From the NCBI GenBank assembly GCA_045807745.1, contig JBJMGT010000002.1:170105-234104 (forward strand): a DNA stretch of 64,000 nt, given 5' to 3'. Shown piece after piece: positions 1-7,156 of the stretch (positions are counted from its first letter, which is position 1; each line of letters begins with the position of its first letter). The DNA comes from QHXQ01 sp045807745. GTDB taxonomy: Bacteria > Acidobacteriota > Blastocatellia > Pyrinomonadales > Pyrinomonadaceae. The notes under the pieces are model-generated. The model had not been told where the DNA came from. It ran no database searches and saw only the letters and a list, made by a program, of their open reading frames with translations. Made by a program: the position numbers and the translations under genes.

Positions 1-528
1 ACGTTCCGCGAAGACCTCTTCTATCGCATCTCCGTCATCCCGCTTGAGCTGCCCCCTTTGCGCGAGAAGCGCGAGGACATTCCGGAGTTGGTCGAGCACT
101 TCGTCCAGAAGTATTGCGCGCAGGCGGGGCGCACGCTCTCCGTCTCGCCCAAAGCATTGGAGTTGCTTGAACACTACGCGTGGCCCGGCAACGTGCGCGA
201 GCTTGAGCACACTATTGAGCGCGCGGTCGCGCTTGAGCGCACCAGCGAGATTCAACCTGAGCGGCTGCCCGAACAGGTCACGCAGTACAACCCGGCGCAG
301 GTCGCTGCGGCAGGCGCACTCCCGGAAGACGGCATCAACCTCACCGCGCACATGGAGCAACTTGAGAAGACTTATCTGCTCGAAGCCCTGCGCCGCACCG
401 GCGGCAACCAGACGCGCGCCGCCGAGATCCTCCACCTCTCAGTCCGCTCGCTCCGCCACCTACTCGACAAACACGGCATCCGCAACCTGACCGCTCAGCT
501 TCGCAGCGACGCAGCAACTAAGGGATGA
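1..528 (+). CDS. Sigma-54 dependent response regulator, C-terminal part (probably PilR-like)
   Basis: The frame is open from base 1, so the gene starts outside the window and about 175 residues are seen. The first 100 residues are the end of an AAA+ sigma-54 activation domain (DLFYRISV, PPLREKREDIPEL, WPGNVRELEHTIERAV). The last 45 residues are a Fis-type helix-turn-helix (TRAAEILHLSVRSLRHLL). Such proteins bind upstream enhancers and use ATP to open sigma-54 promoters. The next genes are prepilins with sigma-54 type promoter sites at 863 and 1649, so PilR is the likely identity; this rests on context, since the receiver domain is not visible. The stop codon TGA lies inside a repeat arm that begins at 521, so the last residues are encoded by the repeat. 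Confidence 0.85.
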   Translation, partial: TFREDLFYRISVIPLELPPLREKREDIPELVEHFVQKYCAQAGRTLSVSPKALELLEHYAWPGNVRELEHTIERAVALERTSEIQPERLPEQVTQYNPAQVAAAGALPEDGINLTAHMEQLEKTYLLEALRRTGGNQTRAAEILHLSVRSLRHLLDKHGIRNLTAQLRSDAATKG

Positions 529-856
529 GGGCTGAGGCGCAAGTACTAGGCAAGCAGGTGTTACGCTCAGGCACATCCGTCGGTGCGCATTACCGTGAAG
601 CTTGTAGAGCAAGGTCTAATCCTGATTTCATCAATAAGATTGAGGGTGGGTTACAAGCATTAGAAGAGACCATTTACTGGCTGGAATTACTTGGCGACTC
701 AAACATCTTTGCTAAAGAAAGGCTCAGACCACTATGCGCCGAAGCTGAAGAATTGAGTGCGATGTTCGTCACCATGATGAAGAACGTCAAACAGCAAGGT
801 GATAAAGATAAGAAGTAAGGCCGGAGTTTCTTTTCATCCCTCATCCCTCATCCCTG
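521..856. repeat. Hairpin-type tandem repeat arms flanking a four-helix-bundle ORF
   Basis: Left arm 521-537 is AGGGATGAGGG followed by CTGAGG. Right arm 834-856 is three copies of CATCCCT in the opposite sense. The arms are reverse complements of one 7-base word (ATGAGGG). They belong to the same structural class as the hairpins at 7072, 10041, 11396, 12878, 23346, 25428, 30863 and 34213, but here the loop is about 300 bases and holds an ORF. The left arm supplies the stop codon of the upstream regulator. Confidence 0.65.
525..818 (+). CDS. Four-helix-bundle protein (23S rRNA intervening-sequence type), N-terminally truncated
   Basis: 97 residues. The block LRSGTSVGAHYREACRARS, then DFINKI and ETIYWLELL, is diagnostic of the S23/IVS four-helix-bundle family. 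Members of this subfamily usually start about 25-30 residues earlier with a helix before the VGxQxLRSGTSV block. Here the ATG overlaps the upstream stop (ATGA) and the first residues (MRAEAQ) are translated from the repeat arm, so the first helix is missing. It is probably a remnant, though it could still be expressed by translational coupling. The cellular function of free-standing members is unknown. The family is best known from ORFs inside 23S rRNA intervening sequences, which are themselves bounded by inverted repeats, as this ORF is. Confidence 0.7.
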   Translation: MRAEAQVLGKQVLRSGTSVGAHYREACRARSNPDFINKIEGGLQALEETIYWLELLGDSNIFAKERLRPLCAEAEELSAMFVTMMKNVKQQGDKDKK

Positions 857-862
857 TTTTTC

Positions 863-878
863 TGGCATGTGCATTGCT
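863..878 (+). promoter_or_regulatory. Sigma-54 (-24/-12) promoter for pilin-like gene
   Basis: TGGCATGTGCATTGCT matches the sigma-54 consensus TGGCAC-N5-TTGC with GG and GC separated by exactly 10 bases. Transcription would start near 889, 55 bases before the ATG at 945. The ATG at 867 that would give a longer ORF lies inside the -24 element, which argues for the later start. A PilR-like activator is encoded just upstream. Confidence 0.65.
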
Positions 879-944
879 CCATCTGTCCGGGCCATGACCT
901 CACGGTCGGTCAGATTGAACCCTCGCAAGGAATGGATAGACGCA

Positions 945-1388
945 ATGCACGCAGCTAAATCTTCCGCCCACGCACACGGCTTTTCGCTGATTGAACTGCT
1001 CATCGTCGTCGCAATCATCGGGACGCTGGCGGCGATTGCGCTGCCCAATTTCTTCGAGACTAGACAGGCCGCGCACAACGCCTCGGCCATCTCCTCGCTG
1101 CGGCTCATTCATTCGGCCGAGACTTCTTACCGCGCCTCGAATACACAGTTTGGCGATATGGCGGCGCTCGGCGCGGCGGGCTTTATCTCCAGCCAGCAAT
1201 TTGTCGGGGGGCAGCATAGTAATTACATTTTCACCATCCCGCCGGCAACGTTGAGCGCCAATTTCTACGAGGTCTCAGCCACGCCGAACGTCGCCCCCTG
1301 GCGCTTCTACTACGTGGATGCGACGGGTGTCATACGCTCGAATCTGGGTGCGGCGGCCGACGGCAACAGCCCGCCCATCAACTACTGA
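945..1388 (+). CDS. Type IV pilin-like / pseudopilin protein
   Basis: 147 residues from ATG 945. A short basic leader ends in HGF, followed by the class III signal SLIELLIVVAIIGTLAAIAL with Glu at +5, so it would be cleaved after Gly by prepilin peptidase and N-methylated. The rest is a short globular domain without a recognised signature. The reading frame could begin at 867, but that ATG is inside the sigma-54 promoter; 945 has AAGGA about 13 bases upstream. It precedes two major-pilin genes and is much more divergent than they are from each other, so it may be a minor pilin or an initiator. Export and assembly into the type IV pilus at the inner membrane is inferred from the family. Confidence 0.8.
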   Translation: MHAAKSSAHAHGFSLIELLIVVAIIGTLAAIALPNFFETRQAAHNASAISSLRLIHSAETSYRASNTQFGDMAALGAAGFISSQQFVGGQHSNYIFTIPPATLSANFYEVSATPNVAPWRFYYVDATGVIRSNLGAAADGNSPPINY

Positions 1389-1515
1389 CTCGCGCGCGCG
1401 CAAAACACAACGCGGTCAACGACACTACTTGACCGTACCTGCCGCAACTCCCGAACCGCCTGCATCGCTAACCCTGCACGCTGCCACGCGGCGACGTGTG
1501 CGCAGTCGCGGTCTG

Positions 1516-1550
1516 ACAAAATTCGGCAGCCCCACGCTGCCGTGTTTTGT
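1516..1550 (+). terminator. Hairpin, possible terminator after pilin-like gene
   Basis: ACAAAA..CGGCAGC, a 5-base loop, then GCTGCCG..TTTTGT gives a two-block stem ending in a T-rich arm. It lies 127 bases after the stop at 1388 in a 395-base spacer that holds no supported gene. The remainder of the spacer carries only the promoter-like site at 1649. Confidence 0.4.
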
Positions 1551-1648
1551 TAATCCCCGCCCCTACAACCCGCCCTGCGTGCCGCCCTTGAGCGCGAAAT
1601 AGGCGGTAATCCTATGGTTTCCATCTTTCCGCACCTCATCGGCAGTCA

Positions 1649-1664
1649 TGGCATACGACTTGTC
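1649..1664 (+). promoter_or_regulatory. Candidate sigma-54 promoter for tandem pilins
   Basis: TGGCATACGACTTGTC keeps the TGGCA and TT blocks with GG and the last G pair 10 bases apart, but has GT instead of the invariant GC at -12. It would start transcription near 1675, leaving a leader of about 110 bases before the pilin start at 1784. It is weaker than the site at 863; the two sites share TGGCAT. Confidence 0.4.
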
Positions 1665-1783
1665 TTTCTCAGTCGGCGTAACGTCGCGCAAGCACGGCGC
1701 GTGGCCTGAGAACGACGACCGACGGCGCGAGATGAACCCGCAAACAACTAAGACCACGCTAGCTTAAGGAGCAACAGAAACAC

Positions 1784-2278
1784 ATGCAAACGAAATCCAA
1801 CCAGAAGGGCTTCTCCCTCATCGAGCTACTCATCGTCGTCGCGATCATCGGCATCATCGCTGCCATCGCGATCCCCAACCTCCTCGCCTCCAAGCGCGCC
1901 GCGAACGAAGGCTCAGCCATCGCTTCGGTGCGCTCGGTCAACACTGCGGAAGCGACCTACTTCACCACCGTCGGCGCGAACCAGAGCTTTGCCTCGTTGG
2001 CGGCGCTCAACACGGCCGGGCTGATCGACAGCGTGCTCGGTAGCGCCACGGGCGTTAAGAGCGGCTACACGTTCGCCACGGCCAACTTGGTCGCGGCTGG
2101 CGCGGCCACGGCAGCGCAGTACGACGTGACGGCCGTGCCGGGCAGCGCAAGCGGCATCACGGCGACAGGTACGCGCAGCTTCTACTCGAATGAAGCGGGC
2201 GTTATCTACGGTGTGGCCGGCGGCACGCCTCCGGCACGTTCGGCGACCGGCGCAAGCGGCGGCACCCCCATCCAGTAA
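1784..2278 (+). CDS. pilA: Type IVa major pilin, copy 1
   Basis: 164 residues. A 9-residue leader (MQTKSNQKG) precedes FSLIELLIVVAIIGIIAAIA, the canonical methylated N-terminal helix with Glu5 after processing. The C-terminal globular part is rich in Ala, Gly, Ser and Thr and has no Cys, so there is no classical disulfide D-loop. AAGGAG lies 12 bases before the ATG. Pilins of this length serve adhesion, twitching motility and DNA uptake in related bacteria. The gene is followed 49 bases later by a near copy. Within these two genes long stretches are identical at DNA level; the difference is concentrated in residues 62-79. Confidence 0.9.
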   Translation: MQTKSNQKGFSLIELLIVVAIIGIIAAIAIPNLLASKRAANEGSAIASVRSVNTAEATYFTTVGANQSFASLAALNTAGLIDSVLGSATGVKSGYTFATANLVAAGAATAAQYDVTAVPGSASGITATGTRSFYSNEAGVIYGVAGGTPPARSATGASGGTPIQ

Positions 2279-2327
2279 GCTGGCGCGACACCAGTCATTT
2301 CAACGAACACTTACAGGATAAAAGAAC

Positions 2328-2822
2328 ATGCAAAAGAATAATCGCCAGAAGGGGTTCTCCCTCATCGAGCTACTCATCGTCGTCGCGATCATCGGCATCA
2401 TCGCTGCCATCGCGATCCCCAACCTCCTCGCCTCCAAGCGCGCCGCGAACGAAGGCTCAGCCATCGCTTCGGTGCGCTCGGTCAACACTGCGGAAGCGAC
2501 CTACTTCACTAGCGTCGGCGCGAATCAGAGCTATGCTGATCTACCGACGCTGAACACGTCTGGTCTGATCGACAGCGTGCTCGGTAGCGCCACAGGCGTT
2601 AAGAGCGGCTACACGTTCGCCACGGCCAACTTGGTCGCGGCTGGCGCGGCCACGGCAGCGCAGTACGACGTGACGGCCGTGCCGAATTCGGCGAGCGGCA
2701 TCACGGCGACAGGTACGCGCAGCTTCTACTCGAATGAAGCGGGCGTTATCTACGGTGTGGCCGGCGGCACGCCTCCGGCACGTTCGGCGACCGGCGCAAG
2801 CGGCGGCACCCCCATCCAGTAA
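2328..2822 (+). CDS. pilA: Type IVa major pilin, copy 2
   Basis: 164 residues, the same length as the upstream copy. The N-terminal helix and most of the globular domain are identical in DNA sequence to copy 1. Changes are in the leader (MQKNNRQKG), residues 62-79 (TSVGANQSYADLPTLNTSGL instead of the copy 1 version), and Asn for Gly in VPNSASG. No clear promoter exists in the 49-base gap, so the two are probably co-transcribed and either differently used or kept alike by gene conversion. A GGATAAA ribosome-binding region precedes the ATG. Confidence 0.9.
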   Translation: MQKNNRQKGFSLIELLIVVAIIGIIAAIAIPNLLASKRAANEGSAIASVRSVNTAEATYFTSVGANQSYADLPTLNTSGLIDSVLGSATGVKSGYTFATANLVAAGAATAAQYDVTAVPNSASGITATGTRSFYSNEAGVIYGVAGGTPPARSATGASGGTPIQ

Positions 2823-2852
2823 CCACGCTGAGCTTGTTCGGCGTACTTTCCT

Positions 2853-2887
2853 CTGCGGGGGCGGAACTGAAGTTCCCGCCCCCGCAG
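2853..2887 (+). terminator. GC-rich hairpin after tandem pilins
   Basis: CTGCGGGGGCGGAAC, loop TGAA, then the reverse complement with one extra C. It stands 31 bases after the second pilin stop. There is no strong T run, so it may stabilise the 3' end of the pilin mRNA rather than terminate on its own. Confidence 0.5.
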
Positions 2888-2992
2888 TTGCATTCATGCC
2901 AGCGCACTTATTCTTATGCTATGCTCCGCCGCGTCTCAGACTCATAAAGAAGACGCGCGGCGCGGGGCCCGAAGGTGTGTAAGGTTTCGCGT

Positions 2993-3865
2993 ATGCTCGG
3001 CTCAAACATCGTTGCGGCACGCTTGATCCGCCAACAGCAAATGCAAGGCGACGCACTCGCCGATAAGACTCGCCCACACGGCACGACGCTTCGCCGCGTC
3101 GCAGCCATCGCGCGCAACGCCTTTCGCGAAGCAGTGCGCGACCGCGTGCTCTACAACCTCGTCATCTTCGTGCTGCTCCTGACCACCGGCGCGATCTTCC
3201 TCGGCGAGCTGTCGGCGAATCAGGAGGCGAAGATCATCGTCGATCTGGGCCTCGGCGCGCTGCTCCTGTTCGGCATGTTCATCGCCATCTTCGTCGGCAC
3301 GGGGTTGGTCTATAAGGAGATCGAACGGCGCACGCTCTATGCGATCTTAGCGAAGCCGGTCGGGCGCGGCGAGTTCCTTGTCGGCAAATACTTGGGCTTG
3401 TGTCTGACGCTCGCGGTCAACGTCTCGGTCATGGGTCTCGGCATCTCGCTCGCGCTTGCTTACGTGCGGCGCGGCTACGACCCGCTGGTGCTACAGGTCT
3501 GGTCGGCCATCGCACTCATCTACGTCGAGTTGCTGATCATCGTCGCGGTCGCGCTGCTCTTCTCTGCCTTCTCGTCGCCGGCGCTCTCGGCACTACTGAC
3601 GTTCGCCGTCTTCGTCATCGGCCACTTCAGCGCCGACATGCGCACGCTTGCTGCGGCGCCGGGCACTAGGGCCGCGCGCGTCTTCTTCGGCGTGCTCTTC
3701 TACCTGCTGCCGAACCTGTCGCACTACACGCAGATCACGGACGCCGGGCACGGCCTCATGCCGTCGCCCATAGCCTTCATTGCGGCCGTCGCTTACGCCG
3801 TCGTCTACATCATGGTGCTACTCGCCGCCGCGACGTTCATCTTTAACCGGCGCAACTTCAAATAA
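2993..3865 (+). CDS. ABC-2 type transporter permease
   Basis: 290 residues from ATG 2993 (AAGG 8 bases upstream; a GTG at 2975 is a poorer start). Six or so hydrophobic segments are visible, the first near residues 48-68 (LYNLVIFVLLLTTGAIFL), and the stretch YKEIERRTLYAILAKPVGRGEFLVGKY at about 110-136 is typical of ABC-2 permeases that pair with a separate ATPase. Substrate is unknown. The ATPase at 4914 and a TPR protein at 3903 follow on the same strand, forming a likely transport complex of the GldA/NatA style in the inner membrane. A tandem-repeat half element sits directly after its stop. Confidence 0.8.
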   Translation: MLGSNIVAARLIRQQQMQGDALADKTRPHGTTLRRVAAIARNAFREAVRDRVLYNLVIFVLLLTTGAIFLGELSANQEAKIIVDLGLGALLLFGMFIAIFVGTGLVYKEIERRTLYAILAKPVGRGEFLVGKYLGLCLTLAVNVSVMGLGISLALAYVRRGYDPLVLQVWSAIALIYVELLIIVAVALLFSAFSSPALSALLTFAVFVIGHFSADMRTLAAAPGTRAARVFFGVLFYLLPNLSHYTQITDAGHGLMPSPIAFIAAVAYAVVYIMVLLAAATFIFNRRNFK

Positions 3866-3872
3866 CAGAGAG

Positions 3873-3897
3873 CAGAGGTTAGAGGTCAGAGGTTAGA
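3873..3897. repeat. Single-arm tandem repeat (AGAGGTTAGAGGTCAG type)
   Basis: Three to four copies of an 8-9-base unit AGAGGTTA/AGAGGTCA lie between the permease stop and the TPR start. The same unit builds the hairpin at 10041-10149, but here only one arm exists. Its GAGGT blocks resemble a ribosome-binding site and lie within 30 bases of the ATG at 3903. Confidence 0.7.
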
Positions 3898-3902
3898 CAG
3901 AG

Positions 3903-4853
3903 ATGAGTGCCGCACCGGTGCAAGAGCAACTTGTCAGACGGCGTTCGCGCGCGCGGATCACGCGCCGCGAGTTGGCGGCGCTCTTGATCATTGCGCTTGG
4001 TCTCTGCACGTCGGCCGCACTCTCGCACTGGTTGGTGGCGCACCGCCCGCCGGCCGCCGCGTTGCAACACGAAGAGTTGTACGTCAAGCCGGAGACAGCG
4101 CGGCGCATGAGTCTCGGCTTCAACGGTCTCATCGCCGACTGGTACTGGCTGCGTTCGCTGCAATACGTCGGGCGCAAAGTGCATGACTATCAAGGCGACA
4201 TCCAACTCGACAACCTGAGTCCGGTCGGCCTCCATCTGCTCGCGCCGCTCCTCGACAGTGCAACCACGCTCGACCCGCAGTTCTTGCCCGTCTATGAATA
4301 TGGCGCGGTCGTGCTGCCGGCGCTCGATGTGGACGGCGCAATCAAACTCGTCCGCAAAGGCATCGCCGCGAACCCGCAAGCGTGGCGGCTCTATCATCAC
4401 CTCGGTTACATCTACTGGCAGCAAGCTCGTTTTCCAGAAGCAGCGGAAGCTTACCGACAGGGCGCGCAAGTTCCGGGTGCGCCCGCATGGATGGGCGCGC
4501 TGGCGGCGCAGATGGCCGCGCAGGGCGGCAGCCGCGCGACCGCGCGCGAAATCTATCGCCGCATGTACGAACAGACAGACGACGAGCAGATGCGCGCGCT
4601 CGCCGCCGAGCGCCTTTTGCAACTGCAATCATGGGACGAGCGCGACGCGCTGCGCCGTGTGCTTGCGGCTTACCGCACACGCACGGGGCACTGCCCTGCT
4701 GCCTGGCGCGAAGTCGCGCCGGTCTTACGCGCCGCGCGCGTGCAACTGGACGTGAGCGGCGCGCCGCTTGATCCGTCGGGCACGGCTTACGTGTTGGCCG
4801 GTGATGGTTGCGATGTTGAGTTGGATGAGAAGTCGGAAATTTTGCGGAAGTAG
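3903..4853 (+). CDS. Membrane-anchored TPR protein
   Basis: 316 residues. One N-terminal membrane helix (about residues 24-46) follows a basic segment. The body contains TPR-like helix pairs, for example AWRLYHHLGYIYWQQARFPE at about residues 160-180. The rest is predicted outside the cytoplasm or on the membrane face. It sits between the permease (37 bases upstream) and the ATPase (60 bases downstream), so it probably acts as an accessory or scaffold subunit of that transporter. The exact role is not known. No better Shine-Dalgarno than the GAGG blocks of the repeat arm is seen. Confidence 0.7.
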   Translation: MSAAPVQEQLVRRRSRARITRRELAALLIIALGLCTSAALSHWLVAHRPPAAALQHEELYVKPETARRMSLGFNGLIADWYWLRSLQYVGRKVHDYQGDIQLDNLSPVGLHLLAPLLDSATTLDPQFLPVYEYGAVVLPALDVDGAIKLVRKGIAANPQAWRLYHHLGYIYWQQARFPEAAEAYRQGAQVPGAPAWMGALAAQMAAQGGSRATAREIYRRMYEQTDDEQMRALAAERLLQLQSWDERDALRRVLAAYRTRTGHCPAAWREVAPVLRAARVQLDVSGAPLDPSGTAYVLAGDGCDVELDEKSEILRK

Positions 4854-4913
4854 GGTGAGTGTTTTACGCAAACGTGCGGGTGGATCTTAATTCGCCCAAC
4901 CCTGAGAAAAAAG

Positions 4914-5843
4914 ATGACAGTCGCACTTGAGATCGAGCACCTGACGAAGGATTACGAAGTCGGCTTCCTGCGCAAGCGCCGCGTGCGCGCGCTCGATGAT
5001 CTGTCGCTCACGGTCGAGCGCGGGGAAATCTACGGCTTCCTCGGCGCGAACGGCGCGGGTAAATCGACGACGATGAAACTCCTCATGCGGCTCATCTATC
5101 CGACCGGCGGGCGGGCGGCCATTTTGGGGCGCGATATCAACGACGTGTCGATGCACGCGCGCATCGGCTATCTGCCCGAACAGCCCTACTTCTACGATTA
5201 CCTGACGGCGCGCGAGTTGCTTGAATACTGCGCCGAGTTGTTCGGGCACACGCGCCGCGACTGTCGGCAGCGCGCCGAAGAGTTGCTCGCGCGCGTCCGC
5301 CTAGACGAACAGAGTTGGGACAAGCAACTGCGTAAATTCTCGAAAGGCATGTTGCAGCGCGTGGGGCTGGCGCAGGCGCTCGTCAACGATCCGGAGATCG
5401 TCTTTTTGGATGAGCCGATGAGCGGGCTTGATCCGGTCGGGCGGCGCGAGGTGCGCGATCTGATCGCCAGTTTGCGGCAGCGCAGCACGACTGTCTTTCT
5501 CTGCTCGCATATCCTCGCCGACATCGAAGTGCTCTGCGACCGCGCCGCGATTTTGCAACGTGGTCGGCTGGCGCACGTCGGTCGGCTTGAAGACTTGCGC
5601 CGCCGCGCCGGCACACGCGCGATGGAACTCATCATCGCCAACGCGAACGCCGACCGCCTACGCGCTGCGCTGCGCGAGTTGCCGGCCGCCGAGGTCACAT
5701 CCACACCGGGCGGCGCGCGCGTCGAAGTGCCGTCCGAACAGGAAGTAGACGCAGCCCTCGCATGCGTCCGCACGACGGGCGCGCGCCTCGTCTCCGTCCA
5801 GCCGGTCGGCAACCCGCTCGAAGATTTGTTTACGAGCAATTAA
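4914..5843 (+). CDS. ABC transporter ATP-binding protein
   Basis: 309 residues. Walker A GANGAGKST (about residue 45), signature FSKGMLQRVGLAQAL, Walker B IVFLDEPMSGLDPVGRR and the switch histidine in CSHIL are all intact. The C-terminal 90 residues form the extra domain seen in CcmA/NatA/GldA-like exporters' ATPases. It hydrolyses ATP to drive the ABC-2 permease encoded two genes upstream. The substrate cannot be told from sequence. It is cytoplasmic and membrane-associated. Confidence 0.92.
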   Translation: MTVALEIEHLTKDYEVGFLRKRRVRALDDLSLTVERGEIYGFLGANGAGKSTTMKLLMRLIYPTGGRAAILGRDINDVSMHARIGYLPEQPYFYDYLTARELLEYCAELFGHTRRDCRQRAEELLARVRLDEQSWDKQLRKFSKGMLQRVGLAQALVNDPEIVFLDEPMSGLDPVGRREVRDLIASLRQRSTTVFLCSHILADIEVLCDRAAILQRGRLAHVGRLEDLRRRAGTRAMELIIANANADRLRAALRELPAAEVTSTPGGARVEVPSEQEVDAALACVRTTGARLVSVQPVGNPLEDLFTSN

Positions 5844-5921
5844 TCTGCGCGGCGGGCGCGCGGGCGTGATAACTTTTAACCGTTACCAAAGGGCCGCCGC
5901 TGCGGCCGCACCGGCAAGTAT

Positions 5922-6512
5922 ATGGAATCAGTCAGCGTTCACTTCAAGCTTAGCGAACAGGAATTCATGGCCGGCGCGCGGCTGCTCACGTTTCCGACCG
6001 CCGGCGCGAAGGCCCGCGTCGCCATCGGCCTCCCGCTCTATGCCGTCGGCGTGTGGTTCATCCTGTTAGCTCTCAACTTCTCGCTCTTCGCTTCGACCGT
6101 GGTGGGTGCGTTGTTGCTGGCCGGTTTTGCCTGCCTCATCTACTTCACCCGCTTCACGCTAACGCGGCGCTGCTATCGCGGCGATCAGAAATTTCGCCAC
6201 GGCATCACGCTCACCTTCACAGACGATCATGTGCAGGTACAGGCCCGCGAGATCGACTCGAAGCTCGGCTGGAAGTTGTACACGGATGTGCTCGAAGGCG
6301 AGACGTGTTACGTGTTGGTCTATGGCAAGGACGTGCGCATGATGACCGTCGTGCCTAAGCGCGCCTTCAAGAGCAAGCGGCAGGAGCGCGCGTTTCGCGG
6401 GCTGCTCGCCACACACTTTGATCGTAAACTTACCGCCCCGCAGATTGACGATGGTGCGGCGGAAGAGGCTGACTACCAACCGGCCGGGCTGCAACCGCCC
6501 GACTGGCGCTAG
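5922..6512 (+). CDS. YcxB-like membrane protein
   Basis: 196 residues. Two adjacent hydrophobic segments (about residues 33-70) follow a short N-terminal domain, then a soluble C-terminal domain with ITLTFTDDHVQVQ, a lysine-rich VPKRAFKSKRQERAF motif and a helix, the pattern of the YcxB-like family. The function of this family is unknown. It is 78 bases after the ABC ATPase on the same strand and may be in the same unit. The final 25 residues are acidic and low in conservation. Confidence 0.65.
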   Translation: MESVSVHFKLSEQEFMAGARLLTFPTAGAKARVAIGLPLYAVGVWFILLALNFSLFASTVVGALLLAGFACLIYFTRFTLTRRCYRGDQKFRHGITLTFTDDHVQVQAREIDSKLGWKLYTDVLEGETCYVLVYGKDVRMMTVVPKRAFKSKRQERAFRGLLATHFDRKLTAPQIDDGAAEEADYQPAGLQPPDWR

Positions 6513-6545
6513 CGCTAGCTCAGGCGCGCTGCGCTGCGGCGCACT

Positions 6546-7064
6546 TCACCTGACGATCACGCCGGTCACATCGACGCGGATGTTGGCGCGCACGTCCTCC
6601 TTCTTGAAGCCTTCCATGTGAATCGGCACTTCGAGGACTTTGTTCGGCTCAAGCGTGGGCTGCAAGCGCGGGATGGCGATGACCGTCTTCGTCTGGATAG
6701 GTTTGTTCTCCAGATCGACCACCGTGGCCTGAAGTTCCAGCCCCGTGATTGTGCGCCCGGTGAAGTTGCGCACCTTCGGTTTCATGTCCATCGTAATGTC
6801 GCCGAGCAGCCGGCCATTCTCGCTCGCGTCCTGATCAGGCACGAAGTCCACGATGACCTTCTGGCGCAACTGCTCGAACTCAGGCGCGCCGGCGCGGAGC
6901 GCGCCTGCGAGTTGCGGCTGCACGTCGCGGTCGTTGCGCGGGCGCGGGCGTGTGGCCCAGAAGACCAGCAGTGCCACCAGCAAAGCGGTCGCCAGCCCGA
7001 CGACGATAAAGACTTTCCGCCGCGTGGCGTCCGCAGTCTCAATGCTCTCTTTCGCAGTAGCCAT
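6546..7064 (-). CDS. Membrane-anchored hypothetical protein
   Basis: 172 residues from ATG 7064. A longer frame to 7094 would add MSLVTRHCFL, which is just translation of a repeat arm and is rejected. After a short basic N-terminus there is one membrane helix (VFIVVGLATALLVALLVFWA, about residues 18-37), then a soluble domain with beta-rich segments (VRNFTGRTITGLELQATVVD, ending in RANIRVDVTGVIV) resembling immunoglobulin-like domains that bind or shield partners outside the membrane. Family not recognised with certainty. It is convergent with the YcxB-like gene. Confidence 0.6.
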   Translation of the reverse strand: MATAKESIETADATRRKVFIVVGLATALLVALLVFWATRPRPRNDRDVQPQLAGALRAGAPEFEQLRQKVIVDFVPDQDASENGRLLGDITMDMKPKVRNFTGRTITGLELQATVVDLENKPIQTKTVIAIPRLQPTLEPNKVLEVPIHMEGFKKEDVRANIRVDVTGVIVR

Positions 7065-7071
7065 AAGAAAA

Positions 7072-7150
7072 CAGTGACGAGTGACAAGTGACAAGTGACG
7101 AGGGCGGACGAAAGTTTAGCTCGTCACTCGTCACTTGTCACTTGTCACTG
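7072..7150. repeat. Tandem-repeat hairpin element (GTGACAA type)
   Basis: Left arm 7072-7102 consists of four copies of GTGACRA; right arm 7120-7150 is its reverse complement with two C/T differences. Arms are 31 bases, loop 17 bases (7103-7119). It fills the gap between the hypothetical protein and the histidine kinase. Confidence 0.85.
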
Positions 7151-7156
7151 CTTTTA

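Noticed and set aside
525..818. Diversity-generating retroelement accessory protein (Avd)
   Set aside because: Avd has a similar helix bundle, but no reverse transcriptase or template/variable repeats were found in the window.
867..944. Longer start for the pilin-like gene
   Set aside because: The ATG at 867 lies in a sigma-54 -24 element and the added residues have no prepilin leader features.
7072..7150. Could the tandem-word hairpins be CRISPR arrays?
   Set aside because: Units are 7-9 bases without spacers and the arms are inverted, so they lack CRISPR repeat-spacer structure; no cas genes are seen.
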